A stretch of 44,818 bases of DNA, from assembly GCA_021827495.1 (NCBI GenBank), contig JAKAVN010000012.1, positions 1 through 44,818 on the forward strand, given 5' to 3'. This document shows positions 18,000-26,163 of the stretch, one piece after another; position 1 is the stretch's first letter, and each line of letters opens with the position of its first letter. Made by a program: the position numbers and the translations under genes. The notes beneath the pieces are model-generated. The model saw only the letters and a program-made list of their open reading frames with translations, had not been told where the DNA came from and ran no database searches. This DNA is from Deltaproteobacteria bacterium (GTDB lineage: Bacteria; Desulfobacterota; Binatia; Binatales; Binataceae).

Positions 18000-18362
18000 A
18001 TGGCTGCGGAGCGATTTGAAAAGCGGATGGTGCGCCGGCATCGCGTGCGGCGCCGGGTCAAGGGCAGCGACGAGCGGCCGCGGCTGTCGGTCTATCGTTC
18101 GCTAAACCATATTTACGCACAGGTGGTGTCCGACGACTCGGGTCAGACGCTGGCCGCCGCTTCGACCCTGAGCGCCGAGCTGCGCGAGGGGCTCAAGAGC
18201 CGGCGCAATGTGCAGGCGGCCAAAGTGGTGGGTAAAACGATCGCCGAGCGCTGCCTGAGCAAGGGAATCAGCCAGGTCATCTTCGACCGCAACGGCTTTC
18301 TTTATCATGGCCGCGTCAAGGCGCTGGCCGAAGCGGCGCGCGCGGCGGGACTGAAATTCTAG
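18000..18362 (+). CDS. rplR: 50S ribosomal protein L18
   Basis: L18 binds 5S rRNA with L5 in the central protuberance. At 120 residues it is standard. Landmarks are [20 protein letters not shown], the [16 protein letters not shown] strand and the C-terminal [22 protein letters not shown] followed by GLKF. It starts 18 bases after rplF with a GGGAGCGGAG element upstream, and rpsE follows after 33 bases. Confidence 0.98.
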   Translation: MAAERFEKRMVRRHRVRRRVKGSDERPRLSVYRSLNHIYAQVVSDDSGQTLAAASTLSAELREGLKSRRNVQAAKVVGKTIAERCLSKGISQVIFDRNGFLYHGRVKALAEAARAAGLKF

Positions 18363-18395
18363 GGGCGCAACCCTTTTTCGCAAAACGGGAGCACC

Positions 18396-18902
18396 GTGGC
18401 ACAGCGGATAGAAACGCAAGGGCTCGACATCAAGGAAAAGGTCGTCCACATCAACCGGGTGGCCAAGGTCGTCAAGGGTGGCCGCCGCTTCAGCTTCAGT
18501 GCGCTGGTGGTGGCCGGCGATCAGAATGGCCTGGTCGGCTACGGCCTGGGCAAGGCCAACGAAGTGCCCGAGGCGATTCGCAAGGGCGTCGAGCGCGCCA
18601 AGAAAAGCCTGATGCGGGTGCCGCTGCGCGGGGGGACGATTCCGCACGAAGTGCTGGGCCGCTTCGGCGCGGGCAGGGTGATTCTCAAGCCGGCCTCCGA
18701 AGGTACCGGCGTTATCGCGGCGGGCGGCGTGCGTGCGGTGGTCGAGCTGGCCGGCATCCGCAACATCCTCACCAAGCGTCTGGGTTCGTCCAATCCGCAT
18801 AATCTGGTAAAAGCCACGCTGGAGGCGCTCGCCGAGCTGCGCAGTCCCGAAGAGATCGCGCGGGTACGCGAGCATGGCCTACCGCGGCCGGCCGCGGCCT
18901 GA
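18396..18902 (+). CDS. rpsE: 30S ribosomal protein S5
   Basis: S5 shapes the mRNA entry site and affects decoding fidelity. It has 168 residues (167 in E. coli). The GTG at 18396 gives [20 protein letters not shown]. The N-terminal [19 protein letters not shown] block contains the residues altered in spectinomycin-resistant mutants, and the C-terminal domain has [20 protein letters not shown]. The stop precedes rpmD by 40 bases. Confidence 0.98.
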   Translation: MAQRIETQGLDIKEKVVHINRVAKVVKGGRRFSFSALVVAGDQNGLVGYGLGKANEVPEAIRKGVERAKKSLMRVPLRGGTIPHEVLGRFGAGRVILKPASEGTGVIAAGGVRAVVELAGIRNILTKRLGSSNPHNLVKATLEALAELRSPEEIARVREHGLPRPAAA

Positions 18903-18942
18903 GCGAATGGCGGAAGGTCTGAGCCAAGGAGAAGTGCGCACG

Positions 18943-19125
18943 ATGTCACAGCCGATCAAAATCAAGCTGGTGCGCAGCCCCATCGGGACTAACCAGCGGG
19001 TGCGCCAGACGCTCAAAGGACTGGGCCTCGGACGGGTGGGCAGCGAGCGCGAATTGGTACGCAGCCCCGCGGTCGAAGGCATGCTGCGCCGGGTGTCGCA
19101 CTTGGTCGCCGAAGTGAAGAAGTAA
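18943..19125 (+). CDS. rpmD: 50S ribosomal protein L30
   Basis: A 60-residue L30, one of the smallest large-subunit proteins. The ATG at 18943 is chosen because [20 protein letters not shown] matches the family start. The in-frame sequence upstream overlaps rpsE and is unrelated. [19 protein letters not shown] completes the fold. AAGGAGAAG about a dozen bases upstream acts as ribosome-binding site. The TAA stop overlaps the rplO start (TAATG). Confidence 0.97.
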   Translation: MSQPIKIKLVRSPIGTNQRVRQTLKGLGLGRVGSERELVRSPAVEGMLRRVSHLVAEVKK

Positions 19126-19604
19126 TGGCTGTAGATTTACGCACACTCAAGCCGGCTGCGGGCTCCAAGCGCCGCCATGCGCGGGTCGGCCGGGGAATCG
19201 GCTCTGGCAGCGGCAAGACCGCGGGACGCGGCCACAAGGGCAAGGGCTCGCGCTCGGGCGGCAACACGCCGCCGGGCTACGAGGGCGGCCAGATGCCGCT
19301 CAAGCGGCGCGTGCCCAAGCGCGGATTTCGCCGCTTGCAGAAGGCTGAGGGCCGGCGTGAAGAGTTCGCCGTGGTCAACCTGAAGAGGCTGGCCGCGTTG
19401 GGCGTCGAGACGGTTGATCCGGCGCTGATGGCCGAGCGCGGAATCATCCGCGCAGCGGACAAGGTCAAGGTACTCGGCGATGGCCAGCTTGCGGGACGGA
19501 TGACCGTCCGCGCGCATGCGTTTTCGTCGAGCGCGAAAGAGAAGATCGCGGCGGCCGGAGGAGTTGCGGAGTTAATCGAGGATAACCCAAAGCTGAATGC
19601 TTGA
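19125..19604 (+). CDS. rplO: 50S ribosomal protein L15
   Basis: L15 is a late-assembly 50S protein; 159 residues against 144 in E. coli. The glycine- and basic-rich N-terminal part (GSGSGKTAGRGHKGKGSRSG, then PGYEGGQMPLKRRVPKRGF) is the long extension that penetrates the rRNA. The globular C-terminal domain follows. The start overlaps the rpmD stop and the end overlaps secY by 8 bases. Confidence 0.98.
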   Translation: MAVDLRTLKPAAGSKRRHARVGRGIGSGSGKTAGRGHKGKGSRSGGNTPPGYEGGQMPLKRRVPKRGFRRLQKAEGRREEFAVVNLKRLAALGVETVDPALMAERGIIRAADKVKVLGDGQLAGRMTVRAHAFSSSAKEKIAAAGGVAELIEDNPKLNA

Positions 19605-20904
19605 CGGGTTCTCAAACGCCTCGCGCATCCCCGAGTTGCGCCGCCGGCTGTGGTTTACGGCCGTCATGCTGGTCGTTTACCGCGTCGGCGTAGCCGTGCC
19701 GACGCCGGGAATCGACGGCCAGGCGCTGGCCTCGTTCTTCGACGCGGCTTCGAGCACGCTGTTCGGATGGGTCAACCTGTTCTCGGGCGGGGCGCTGGAG
19801 CGCTTTTCGGTCTTCGCACTGGGCATCATGCCCTACATTTCGGTCGCGATCATTCTCGACCTGCTCAAGGTCGCGTGGCCGTACCTCGATGAGTTGTACA
19901 AGGAAGGCGAGGCGGGGCGGCGCAAGATCAGCCAGTACACGCGCTACGGGACGGTCATGCTGTCGGTGGTGCAGGGCTTCATGATCGCCTACTCGCTCGA
20001 GCACATTCAGGCGCCCGGTGGCGGCTCGGTGGTCTACGCGCCGGGCTGGAACTTCCGCATCATGACCGTGCTCACGGTCACGGCGGGTGCGATGTTCGTG
20101 ATGTGGATCGGCGAACAGATAACCGAGCGCGGCATCGGCAACGGCATTTCGCTAATCATCATGGCCGGGATCGTCGCGCGCCTGCCAAGCGCGCTTTCGA
20201 CCACGTTCCAGTTCGTGCGCGAAGGTGAGATGAGCCTGTTCGTGCTGATTTTGATTCTGCTGATCGCGATCGGCGTGACTGCGGGCATCGTCTATGTCGA
20301 GACCGGCCAGCGCCGCATCCCGATCCAGTACGCGCGGCGTGTGGTGGGGCGGCGGGTCTACGGAGGACAGAGTTCGCATCTGCCGCTCAAGGTCAACACC
20401 GCGGGCGTCATTCCGCCCATCTTCGCCTCGTCGATCCTGGTCTTTCCGGCCACCGTGGCGACTTTTATTCCGGCGGCCAAGAACTATTCGGCGTTTCTGA
20501 CTCCGGGCGGATGGGTTTACAACGTCGTCTACGTCGCCTTAATCGTTTTTTTCTGCTATTTCTATACGGCCGTCACCTTCAATCCGGTGGACGTCGCCGA
20601 CAACCTCAAGAAGTACGGCGGCTTTGTCCCGGGCATCCGGCCCGGACGCTTCACCGCCGAGTACATCGACCGGATTCTTTCGCGGATAACCCTGGGCGGC
20701 GCCATCTACGTCAGTATCGTATGCATCCTGCCGACCATCCTGATCCAGCGCTTCAACGTGCCCTTTTACTTCGGCGGCACCGCGCTGTTGATCGTGGTCG
20801 GCGTCGCGCTGGACACGGTCGCCCAGATGGAAACCCATCTGCTGACCCGCAACTATGAGGGCTTCATGCGGCGCGGCCGCATCAAGTCCCGCAGGGGAGG
20901 ATAG
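19597..20904 (+). CDS. secY: Protein translocase subunit SecY
   Basis: SecY is the central channel of the Sec translocon in the cytoplasmic membrane. It has 435 residues and about ten membrane-spanning segments, as expected. The N-terminal RIPELRRRLWFTAVMLVVYR leads into the first transmembrane helix and is followed by the plug region. KISQYTRYGTVMLSVVQGF and the cytoplasmic C5 loop KKYGGFVPGIRPGRFTAEYI are family signatures. It ends LLTRNYEGFMRRGR. The start lies in the last 8 bases of rplO, so translation is coupled to the ribosomal genes. Confidence 0.98.
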   Translation: MLDGFSNASRIPELRRRLWFTAVMLVVYRVGVAVPTPGIDGQALASFFDAASSTLFGWVNLFSGGALERFSVFALGIMPYISVAIILDLLKVAWPYLDELYKEGEAGRRKISQYTRYGTVMLSVVQGFMIAYSLEHIQAPGGGSVVYAPGWNFRIMTVLTVTAGAMFVMWIGEQITERGIGNGISLIIMAGIVARLPSALSTTFQFVREGEMSLFVLILILLIAIGVTAGIVYVETGQRRIPIQYARRVVGRRVYGGQSSHLPLKVNTAGVIPPIFASSILVFPATVATFIPAAKNYSAFLTPGGWVYNVVYVALIVFFCYFYTAVTFNPVDVADNLKKYGGFVPGIRPGRFTAEYIDRILSRITLGGAIYVSIVCILPTILIQRFNVPFYFGGTALLIVVGVALDTVAQMETHLLTRNYEGFMRRGRIKSRRGG

Positions 20905-20910
20905 GCGCAA

Positions 20911-21579
20911 GTGCGGCTGGTTCTGCTGGGTCCGCCTGGGGCGGGCAAGGGCACACAGGCAAGGATGCTCGGGAAGCGCCTGAGCGCGCCGCAGGTGGCG
21001 AGCGGCGATCTCTTGCGCGCGGTCGTACGCAAGCGCGCCGCGCTGGGGCTGGAGGCCAAGCGCTACATGGACAAGGGCGCTCTGGTGCCCGACGACTTGG
21101 TGCTGAAGCTCATCGGCGAGCGGCTGAGCCAGCCCGACGCCGCGGCCGGCTTCATCCTGGACGGTTTTCCGCGCACGGTGGCGCAGGCCGAGACGCTGGA
21201 CAGGATGCTCCAGGAGCGTGGCGCGCGGCGGTTGGACAAGGCAGTTGCTATAATTGTCGCGGACAACGAAATCGTCAAGCGCATCTCCGGGCGGCGCACC
21301 TGCAAGAATTGCGGGGCGATGTATCATCTGATTTATGATCCGCCGCGCAATCACAACCTTTGCAATAACTGCAATGGCGAGCTTTACCAGCGCGACGACG
21401 ACGCCGAGGATACGGTGCGGATGCGCCTGGAAGTTTACGCCGCGGCCACGCGGCCATTGTTCGAATATTACGGACGGACGGGATTGCTGGTCCAGATCGA
21501 CGGCATCGGGCGGCCCGAGGAAATCCAGCAGCGCATCATCAACGCGCTGGGCGGCGCGGGCGCGGCGGTGAAGGGTTGA
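20911..21579 (+). CDS. adk: Adenylate kinase, zinc-lid type
   Basis: Adenylate kinase interconverts ATP plus AMP with two ADP in the cytoplasm. The GTG at 20911 gives MRLVLLGPPGAGKGTQARML with the P-loop GPPGAGKGT at residues 7-15. The LID domain holds C131, C134, C151 and C154, the structural zinc site of the long-form enzyme that is absent in E. coli. DGFPRTVAQAE is the NMP-binding motif. It lies 6 bases after secY, a common arrangement, and 222 residues is normal. Confidence 0.97.
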   Translation: MRLVLLGPPGAGKGTQARMLGKRLSAPQVASGDLLRAVVRKRAALGLEAKRYMDKGALVPDDLVLKLIGERLSQPDAAAGFILDGFPRTVAQAETLDRMLQERGARRLDKAVAIIVADNEIVKRISGRRTCKNCGAMYHLIYDPPRNHNLCNNCNGELYQRDDDAEDTVRMRLEVYAAATRPLFEYYGRTGLLVQIDGIGRPEEIQQRIINALGGAGAAVKG

Positions 21580-21584
21580 CCGGC

Positions 21585-22355
21585 GTGATCCTGCTCAAGA
21601 GTCCCGAAGAGCTCGCCTTGATGCATAAGGCGAACATGATCGTGGCCGAAATTCTCGAGGAACTGGCGGCCGCAGTGAAACCCGGCGTCACCACTGGCGA
21701 GCTGGACCGGCTCGCCGAGGATCTGACCTATCGCAAGGGCGCGCGGCCGGCGTTCAAGGGCTACAAGCCGCACGACGTGGCTTATCCCAAGACACTGTGC
21801 GTGTCGGTCAACGAAGAGATTGTCCATGGCATCCCCTCGGGACGCCGGCTAAAGCCGGGTGACATTGTGGGCTTGGATTTCGGCGTGGTTTACCAGGGCT
21901 TTTACGGCGACGCGGCGCGCACCGTCCCGGTGGGCAAGATCTCGGATCGTGCTGAGCGTTTGTTGCGCGTCACGCGCGCCGCGCTCTACGCCGGAATCGA
22001 GCGGGCGCAGGTCGGCGACCGGATAAGCGACATCGCCCACGCCGTGCAGCAGACCGCCGAGGGCGCGGGCTTCTCTGTGGTAACCGACTTTGCCGGCCAC
22101 GGCATCGGGCGTAGCCTGCATGAGGATCCGCAGGTGCCCAACTACGTGCGGCGCGGGATGCCGAATCCGCGCCTGCAAGAGGGAATGGCGCTCGCGATCG
22201 AGCCGATGATTAACGAGGGAGTGTCCGAACTGCGCATCCTCGACGACGGCTGGACGGCGGTTACCGCCGACGGCAAACTGTCGGCGCATTTCGAGCACTC
22301 GATTGCAATTACGGCCCGCGGGCCGTGGATTTTGAGCGAAGTGGCGAATGTCTAA
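21585..22355 (+). CDS. map: Methionine aminopeptidase, type I
   Basis: This enzyme removes the N-terminal methionine from nascent proteins. The metal-binding residues are D98, D109, H172, E206 and E237. The GTG at 21585 is preferred: it gives [13 protein letters not shown], which aligns with the family, and AAGGG lies nine bases upstream. A TTG at 21576 would sit directly against that AAGGG. The protein has 256 residues and no N-terminal zinc-finger extension. It lies between adk and infA, and its last 8 bases overlap infA. Confidence 0.96.
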   Translation: MILLKSPEELALMHKANMIVAEILEELAAAVKPGVTTGELDRLAEDLTYRKGARPAFKGYKPHDVAYPKTLCVSVNEEIVHGIPSGRRLKPGDIVGLDFGVVYQGFYGDAARTVPVGKISDRAERLLRVTRAALYAGIERAQVGDRISDIAHAVQQTAEGAGFSVVTDFAGHGIGRSLHEDPQVPNYVRRGMPNPRLQEGMALAIEPMINEGVSELRILDDGWTAVTADGKLSAHFEHSIAITARGPWILSEVANV

Positions 22356-22566
22356 GGGAGACGCCATAGAAGTAACCGGGACCGTGCTCGAGGCGCTCCC
22401 CAACGCGATGTTCCGGGTGTCGCTGGAGAACGGGCATCGGGTGCTGGCCCATATTTCGGGCAAGATGCGGATGCATTACATCAAGATCCTGCCGGGCGAC
22501 CGGGTCACGGTGGAATTGTCGCCATACGATCTGACCCGCGGCCGAATAACCTATCGGATGCGTTGA
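22348..22566 (+). CDS. infA: Translation initiation factor IF-1
   Basis: IF-1 binds the 30S A site during initiation; it is a 72-residue OB-fold protein. [40 protein letters not shown] and [15 protein letters not shown] are diagnostic. It starts inside map (8-base overlap), with TAAGGGAG falling at the junction. rpmJ follows after 50 bases. Confidence 0.98.
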   Translation: MSKGDAIEVTGTVLEALPNAMFRVSLENGHRVLAHISGKMRMHYIKILPGDRVTVELSPYDLTRGRITYRMR

Positions 22567-22616
22567 GCGGGCCGGGCGGCGGCAGGGTACGACAGGACAC
22601 GAGTGGACAGGATGCG

Positions 22617-22730
22617 ATGAAGGTCAGGGCATCAGTAAAAAAGATCTGCAAGAATTGCAAGGTTGTGCGCCGCCAGGGCGTGGTGCGCATCCTGTGTTCC
22701 AACCCGCGCCACAAGCAGCGCCAGGGCTGA
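22617..22730 (+). CDS. rpmJ: 50S ribosomal protein L36, zinc type
   Basis: A 37-residue protein, the smallest in the cluster. Reading from the ATG at 22617 gives [19 protein letters not shown] and ends [10 protein letters not shown]11, C14, C27 and H32 form the CCCH zinc ribbon of the zinc-containing L36 type. ACAGGA shortly upstream can serve as ribosome-binding site. It is followed after 39 bases by rpsM, as in the usual spc/alpha junction. Confidence 0.97.
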   Translation: MKVRASVKKICKNCKVVRRQGVVRILCSNPRHKQRQG

Positions 22731-22769
22731 GCCGGCGGGCAGGACGGAGAAGAAAAGGAGAGTCGCCGC

Positions 22770-23153
22770 ATGGCACGCATCGCCGGAGTCGAACTGCCGC
22801 ATCACAAGCGGATGGAGATCGCGCTGACCTATATTTACGGCATCGGCCGCAGCGCGGCGCAGAAGATCCTCGCCGAGGCCAAAGTGGACCCCGCGCGCAA
22901 CAGCGACGATCTGGGCGCCGACGAGCAGGTCCGCGTGCGCAACGTGATCGACGAGAAGTTCAAGGTCGAGGGCGACCTGCGGCGCGAGCTGCAGCAGTCG
23001 ATCAAACGGCTGATGGATCTCGGATGCTACCGCGGTATCCGCCATCGCCGCGGCCTGCCCGCGCGCGGCCAGCGCACGCATACCAACGCGCGGACGCGCA
23101 AGGGTCCACGCAAAGTCGTCGCGGGCAAAAAGCAGGCGCCGCCCAGGGGCTAG
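22770..23153 (+). CDS. rpsM: 30S ribosomal protein S13
   Basis: S13 sits in the 30S head, bridges to the 50S subunit and contacts the P-site tRNA through its basic tail. It has 127 residues. [20 protein letters not shown] and [14 protein letters not shown] (helix-two-turn-helix) open the protein. [20 protein letters not shown] and RTRKGPRK close it. The AAAAGGAG element just upstream is a strong ribosome-binding site. It is the first gene of the alpha section. Confidence 0.98.
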   Translation: MARIAGVELPHHKRMEIALTYIYGIGRSAAQKILAEAKVDPARNSDDLGADEQVRVRNVIDEKFKVEGDLRRELQQSIKRLMDLGCYRGIRHRRGLPARGQRTHTNARTRKGPRKVVAGKKQAPPRG

Positions 23154-23177
23154 GGCGGTTTAGGCGCGGCATCGGAA

Positions 23178-23252
23178 TTGTCGATTGGAACTTATCAACC
23201 TGAAGTTCAGGCTCAAGTGCAGGCTGAAGTGCAGGAGAGAACGCAAGCTTAA
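23178..23252 (+). other. Possible short upstream frame (24 codons) before rpsK
   Basis: A frame with a possible TTG start at 23178 reads through the 12-base tandem repeats and ends in TAA at 23250-23252, overlapping the rpsK start as TAATG. It would encode a peptide with a repeated (Q/E)VQA pattern. There is no clear ribosome-binding site. The TAATG junction resembles the coupled junctions of real genes in this cluster, but chance is quite possible. Confidence 0.25.
23200..23235 (+). repeat. Three 12-base tandem repeats ahead of rpsK
   Basis: Three contiguous copies of CTSAAGTKCAGG: CTGAAGTTCAGG, CTCAAGTGCAGG and CTGAAGTGCAGG. They lie in the 98-base gap between rpsM and rpsK, the longest gap in this part of the cluster, and end 16 bases before the rpsK ATG. 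Confidence 0.85.
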
Positions 23253-23764
23253 TGGCTGACGAGAACAAGGAAACGAAACCTGCGGCGGGCAAGGCGCAGG
23301 GTGGCCAAGGCCCCTCCGGCGGCGGCGAAAAGTCCGCAGCCGCGGGCGGCGGCGCGCCCGCGGCGGCTGGAGCGGCCGGGGCGGCGCCCGCGCCGCGGCG
23401 CCGGCGCGTGCGGCGCACGGTGCCCGAGGGCATCGCGCACGTGCATGCGACCTTCAACAACACCATCGTCACCATCGCGGACCAGCAGGGCCTGGTGGTG
23501 GCCTGGGCGAGTGCCGGTTCGGTCGGCTTCAAGGGCTCGCGCAAGGGCACGCCGTTCGCCGCGCAGATGGCCGCGGAAGCCGTGGCGCGCAAGGTGAGCG
23601 ACGTCGGGATGCGCGCCGTGGTGGTGTACGTCAAGGGTCCGGGCGGAGGACGCGAGTCGGCGGTGCGCGCGCTGCAGGCGGCCGGGCTCTCGGTCATTTC
23701 GATCAAGGACGTGACGCCCATCCCGCACAACGGATGCCGGCCGCCCAAACGGCGCCGCGTTTAG
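23252..23764 (+). CDS. rpsK: 30S ribosomal protein S11 with long N-terminal extension
   Basis: S11 forms the 30S platform and contacts mRNA and the E site. The family norm is about 129 residues; this one has 170. The core begins near residue 50 ([23 protein letters not shown]) and includes [18 protein letters not shown] and the conserved end [14 protein letters not shown]. Residues 1-48 are Ala/Gly/Lys-rich low complexity. The ATG at 23252 lacks a strong Shine-Dalgarno (GGAGAGAA is 16 or more bases away). No internal start with a site near the core is evident, so the extension is probably real. Confidence 0.95.
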   Translation: MADENKETKPAAGKAQGGQGPSGGGEKSAAAGGGAPAAAGAAGAAPAPRRRRVRRTVPEGIAHVHATFNNTIVTIADQQGLVVAWASAGSVGFKGSRKGTPFAAQMAAEAVARKVSDVGMRAVVVYVKGPGGGRESAVRALQAAGLSVISIKDVTPIPHNGCRPPKRRRV

Positions 23765-23778
23765 GGGAGCAGAACAAG

Positions 23779-24405
23779 GTGGCAAGGTATCTCGGTCCGG
23801 TATGCCGGCTGTGCCGGCGCGAAGGGCTCAAGCTCTTTTTGAAGGGTGAGCGATGCTACACCGACAAGTGCGCGATCGAGCGGCGCAACTATCCGCCCGG
23901 CGCGCACGGCCAGGCACGCACGCGCTTTTCAGAGTTTGCGATTCGCCTGCGCGAGAAGCAGAAGGTCAGGCGCATCTATGGTTTGATGGAGACGCAGTTC
24001 AAGCGCTACTTCGAGCTGGCCGAGCGGATGCCGGGGATCACCGGCGAGAATCTGCTGGTGCTGCTCGAGCGCCGGCTCGACAGCATGGTCTACCGGCTCG
24101 GCTTCGCCAGTTCGCTCGCCCAGGCGCGCCAGATCGTGCGCCACGGCCATATCGAAGTCGACAACCAGCCGGTGACGGTGCCCTCTTACCTGCTCGACGT
24201 GGGCGAAGTGGTGAGCGTGGCCAGCCGCAGCCGCACTAAGAAGGTGATCGCCGAGGCGATCGAGATGTCGCAGCGCCGCGGCGCGCCGTCGTGGATCGCG
24301 CTGGAGCGCGACCAGTTCCGCGGCTCGATGCGCGCGCTGCCGGCGCGCGCCGACCTGACGATGCCGGTCAGCGAGAAGCTGATCGTCGAGCATTACTCGC
24401 GTTGA
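23779..24405 (+). CDS. rpsD: 30S ribosomal protein S4, zinc type
   Basis: S4 nucleates 30S assembly and, in E. coli, regulates the alpha operon. The GTG at 23779 gives MARYLGPVCRLCRREG, with GGGGAGCAGAACAAG just before it. The 208 residues match the family. C9, C12, C26 and C31 form the N-terminal zinc site seen in Thermus-type S4, which E. coli lacks. The S4 domain reads NLLVLLERRLDSMVYRLGFA, then RQIVRHGHIEVDN. It starts 14 bases after rpsK. Confidence 0.97.
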   Translation: MARYLGPVCRLCRREGLKLFLKGERCYTDKCAIERRNYPPGAHGQARTRFSEFAIRLREKQKVRRIYGLMETQFKRYFELAERMPGITGENLLVLLERRLDSMVYRLGFASSLAQARQIVRHGHIEVDNQPVTVPSYLLDVGEVVSVASRSRTKKVIAEAIEMSQRRGAPSWIALERDQFRGSMRALPARADLTMPVSEKLIVEHYSR

Positions 24406-24472
24406 GTCGGCGACGCGGCGCGCGGGGTGGCGGAGCGGGGGCGAAAAAACTTCCGGAGAAGAGCGATCGGAT

Positions 24473-25498
24473 ATGCAGAATGATTGGCGCGATTTAATTA
24501 AGCCGAAGGCTGTCGAGTTCGACGAAAAGGAACTGACCCCGACCTACGGACGGTTCTTCGCCGAACCGCTCGAGCGCGGCTATGGCATCACGATCGGCAA
24601 TAGCCTGCGCCGTATCCTGCTGTCCTCGCTGCCCGGGTTTGCGATCACCGCGGTGCGGATCAACGGCGTGTTGCACGAGTTTTCCACCATGCCCGGGGTC
24701 AAGGAGGACGTGACCGATGTCGTCCTCAACTTGAAGGAGGTGCGCCTGCGCCTCCACGAGGGCGACCATCTGACCGCCACGCTCAAGGCGCGCGGCGAGG
24801 GCGCGGTCGCCGCGCGCGACATCACCGGCGGCCCCAGCCTCGAAGTGCTCACGCCTGACCAGCATCTCGCGACGCTCGAGAAGGGCGCCGAGTTGGAGAT
24901 GGAGCTGGTGATCCGGCGCGGGCGCGGCTATGCGCCGGCCGAGCGCACCGAGGAGGAAGAGCCGATCGGCACGATCCGGCTCGACGCGGTCTATTCGCCG
25001 ATCAAGAAAGTCAATTTCACCGTGACCAACGCGCGCGTCGGCCAGCGCACCGATTACGACCGCTTGGCGCTGGAAATTTGGACCGACGGCTCGATTTCGC
25101 CGCGCGACGCGCTGACTTACGCGGCGCGCGTGGCGCGCGACCAGATGACCATCTTCGCCGGCGTCGAGGAAGAGGCGGAGACGCCGATCTCGGCCGAGGG
25201 GGGCGAGCAACGCCCGCTGCTCAACGAGTATCTCTACCGTCCGGTCGAGGGGCTGCCGATTTCGGTGCGCGCCTTCAACGGGCTGCAAAACGCCGACATC
25301 AAGTACCTCGGGGAGCTGGTCCAGCGCACCGAGCAGGACATGCTTAAAATCAAGAACTTCGGCCGCAAGTCGCTCAACGAGATCAAAGAGGTCCTCACCG
25401 ACATGGGCCTCTCGCTCGGGATGCGCCTGGACAACCTGCCGCCGCGCAACGAGCTCGACCGCATGTGGGCCGAGCAGGAGCGGCGCGAGTCGGCCTGA
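24473..25498 (+). CDS. rpoA: RNA polymerase alpha subunit
   Basis: The alpha subunit dimerises to seed RNA polymerase assembly, and its C-terminal domain contacts UP elements and activators. It has 341 residues (329 in E. coli). The N-terminal domain has [21 protein letters not shown]. The C-terminal domain has [20 protein letters not shown] and [15 protein letters not shown], with the DNA-contacting arginine kept in the VRAFN motif. It lies between rpsD and rplQ, the normal alpha-operon position. Confidence 0.98.
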   Translation: MQNDWRDLIKPKAVEFDEKELTPTYGRFFAEPLERGYGITIGNSLRRILLSSLPGFAITAVRINGVLHEFSTMPGVKEDVTDVVLNLKEVRLRLHEGDHLTATLKARGEGAVAARDITGGPSLEVLTPDQHLATLEKGAELEMELVIRRGRGYAPAERTEEEEPIGTIRLDAVYSPIKKVNFTVTNARVGQRTDYDRLALEIWTDGSISPRDALTYAARVARDQMTIFAGVEEEAETPISAEGGEQRPLLNEYLYRPVEGLPISVRAFNGLQNADIKYLGELVQRTEQDMLKIKNFGRKSLNEIKEVLTDMGLSLGMRLDNLPPRNELDRMWAEQERRESA

Positions 25499-25529
25499 GC
25501 GGCGCGGCGTACCTCGGGAGTCAGCATCG

Positions 25530-25976
25530 ATGCGTCACCTCAATTCGGGCCGCAAGCTCAATCGCACCTCGGCCCATCGCAAAGCCCTGATGCGCAACCT
25601 GGTGTTGAGCCTTATCCAGTACGGCCGGCTCAAAACCACTGACGCCAAGGCCAAGGAGTTGCGGCGCTGGGCCGATCGGATGGTGACGCTGGGCAAGCGC
25701 GGCGATCTCGCCGCGCGCCGCCGCGCCTACGCTTTCGTCGGCTCCCACGGCGCGGTCAAGAAGCTGTTCGACGAGATCGCGCCGCGCTTCAAGGAGCGCC
25801 CGGGCGGCTACACGCGGATCATCAAGTACGGCGTGCGCCGCGGCGACGCCGCGCCGATCTCAATCATCGAATTCACCGGCGCTTCCGAGACCACCGCGCC
25901 ACGTAAGAAGCGGCGCAAGGCCGAGCCCCGCGAGCCTCAGCATCGTGAGCGCCGCGCCGCGGCGGCCGCCGGCTAG
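25530..25976 (+). CDS. rplQ: 50S ribosomal protein L17
   Basis: L17 surrounds the tunnel exit and is the last gene of the alpha section. It has 148 residues against 127 in E. coli. [20 protein letters not shown] and [23 protein letters not shown] open the protein, and [24 protein letters not shown] closes the core in two adjoining stretches. The extra 20 or so residues are a Lys/Arg/Ala-rich tail. No convincing intrinsic terminator follows. Several GC-rich hairpins occur between 25990 and 26060 but lack a T tract. Confidence 0.97.
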   Translation: MRHLNSGRKLNRTSAHRKALMRNLVLSLIQYGRLKTTDAKAKELRRWADRMVTLGKRGDLAARRRAYAFVGSHGAVKKLFDEIAPRFKERPGGYTRIIKYGVRRGDAAPISIIEFTGASETTAPRKKRRKAEPREPQHRERRAAAAAG

Positions 25977-26163
25977 CATCGGGCGTTCCCCGGCGCGGGC
26001 CGCTTGCGCGGTTCACGGCGCCGCCGGCCGCAGCGCCGGCTGCCCGTGCGGCGCGGCGATTTTCGAGACGTTCGTTCCTCAGGCGCGGAGACGGCTCCTG
26101 GAGCCCTTGTGTGATCATCGCGGGGCGCTGGTAAGCTTGGATCGAACGCCGACGGAGATCCCG

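Noticed and set aside
25977-26163. Terminator after rplQ
   Set aside because: GCCGGC-type hairpins exist but none has a T tract. Termination here cannot be claimed.
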